Part shown: positions 5,740-6,066 of the stretch, piece by piece | How the letters are laid out: each line of letters opens with the position of its first letter | Position numbering within the stretch: position 1 is the stretch's first letter | Assembly: GCA_003516955.1 (NCBI GenBank) | Contig: DPBN01000327.1 | Span: forward strand, 1 to 6,066 | DNA: 6,066 bases | Origin: Armatimonadota bacterium | GTDB lineage: Bacteria > Armatimonadota > Fimbriimonadia > Fimbriimonadales > Fimbriimonadaceae | Reading direction: 5' to 3' | Position numbers and translations under genes: made by a program | Notes under the pieces: generated by a model | Told to the model about the DNA's origin: nothing | The model's input: the letters and a program-made list of their open reading frames with translations, nothing else | Databases searched by the model: none

Positions 5740-6066
5740 GCGGCCCTCCCGATGGCTTGCACGAAATGCTCCTCCAACGATCCCTCCTCGGCGACCAGGT
5801 CCACGACGCGGCCCCCCGACCGGACCACCGTCTCGAGCGCAGCCAGCAGCGACCGCTTGTCCTCGAACTGCGCGCGGACCACGCCCGCCTCGTCGCGCTC
5901 CACCGACGCAGCCCCGGAGAGCGGGATCGTCGGCCCCTCGTAGGCGACGCGGAACGTGCGGAGCGACTCCTTGAGCTCGGCGAGCCTCCTCTCCTCGACC
6001 AGCCGGCCGCGGTTCACGATCAGGATGCGGTCGCAGATCATTTCCACCTCGCTCAGCTCGTGGCTG
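5736..6066 (-). CDS. ABC transporter ATP-binding protein, C-terminal part
   Basis: Only the last 110 or so residues are in the window; the N-terminus with Walker A, signature and Walker B lies beyond the right edge. The first complete codons read SHELSEVEMICDRILIVNRGRL. This is the H-loop (switch) region of an ABC ATPase, with the catalytic His four codons before the Val codon at 6045-6047, followed by the typical CDRI-x-I-x-N-x-G strand. The rest is the C-terminal extension usual for ATPases of ABC-2 exporters: a small beta-rich domain ending in SLEEHFVQAIGRAA, equivalent to the common SLEDVF-type tail. It should power the permease that follows. The GTG/ATG codons at 6039-6047 are internal and not the start. 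The stop overlaps the permease ATG by four bases. Confidence 0.93.
   Translation of the reverse strand, partial: SHELSEVEMICDRILIVNRGRLVEERRLAELKESLRTFRVAYEGPTIPLSGAASVERDEAGVVRAQFEDKRSLLAALETVVRSGGRVVDLVAEEGSLEEHFVQAIGRAA

Noticed and set aside
4621..5943. 440-codon open frame on the plus strand opposite the TPR and permease genes
   Set aside because: The translation is low-complexity Gln/Arg/His-rich and overlaps three well-supported minus-strand genes, so it is a shadow frame.
6039..6047. GTG or ATG near 6039-6047 as the start of a small minus-strand gene
   Set aside because: The same frame continues to the window edge with the H-loop motif SHELSE, so these codons are internal to a longer ABC ATPase.

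Overview
The window is about two-thirds G+C, is packed with genes, and looks like ordinary chromosome of a free-living bacterium. No mobile element, tRNA, rRNA or CRISPR array was seen. The dnaG-sigma factor pair is the core of the bacterial macromolecular synthesis operon. The high G+C, the Gly/Pro/Met-rich protein next to dnaG and the ABC-permease-TPR cluster make me lean towards Armatimonadota (Fimbriimonadia-like). That is an impression from memory; the sequence does not prove it.

Plus strand, 1-4018: four genes run in one direction with almost no space between them. First comes the end of a protein with a Gly-Pro-Met-rich segment and a conserved C-terminal domain of about 100 residues. 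Seven bases later is dnaG (primase, TTG start), then a sigma-70 family factor of the RpoD/SigA type, then, after four bases, a MobA-like nucleotidyltransferase. A TG-extended -10 element lies in the 46-base dnaG-sigma gap, so the sigma gene probably has its own promoter besides read-through from dnaG. There is no rpsU in this cluster.

Minus strand, 6066-4026: an operon read in the opposite direction. It holds the C-terminal end of an ABC transporter ATPase (cut by the window edge at its H-loop), an ABC-2 type permease with about six membrane segments, and a membrane-anchored TPR protein. The first two genes overlap by ATGA and the third starts one base after the permease stop, so the three are translationally coupled and probably form one complex of unknown substrate.

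The two operons converge with only 7 bases between stop codons, and I see no terminator there. The best candidates for something undescribed are the ABC-permease-TPR trio, the orphan protein ahead of dnaG, and the atypical nucleotidyltransferase behind the sigma gene. None is a dramatic new system on the evidence here.
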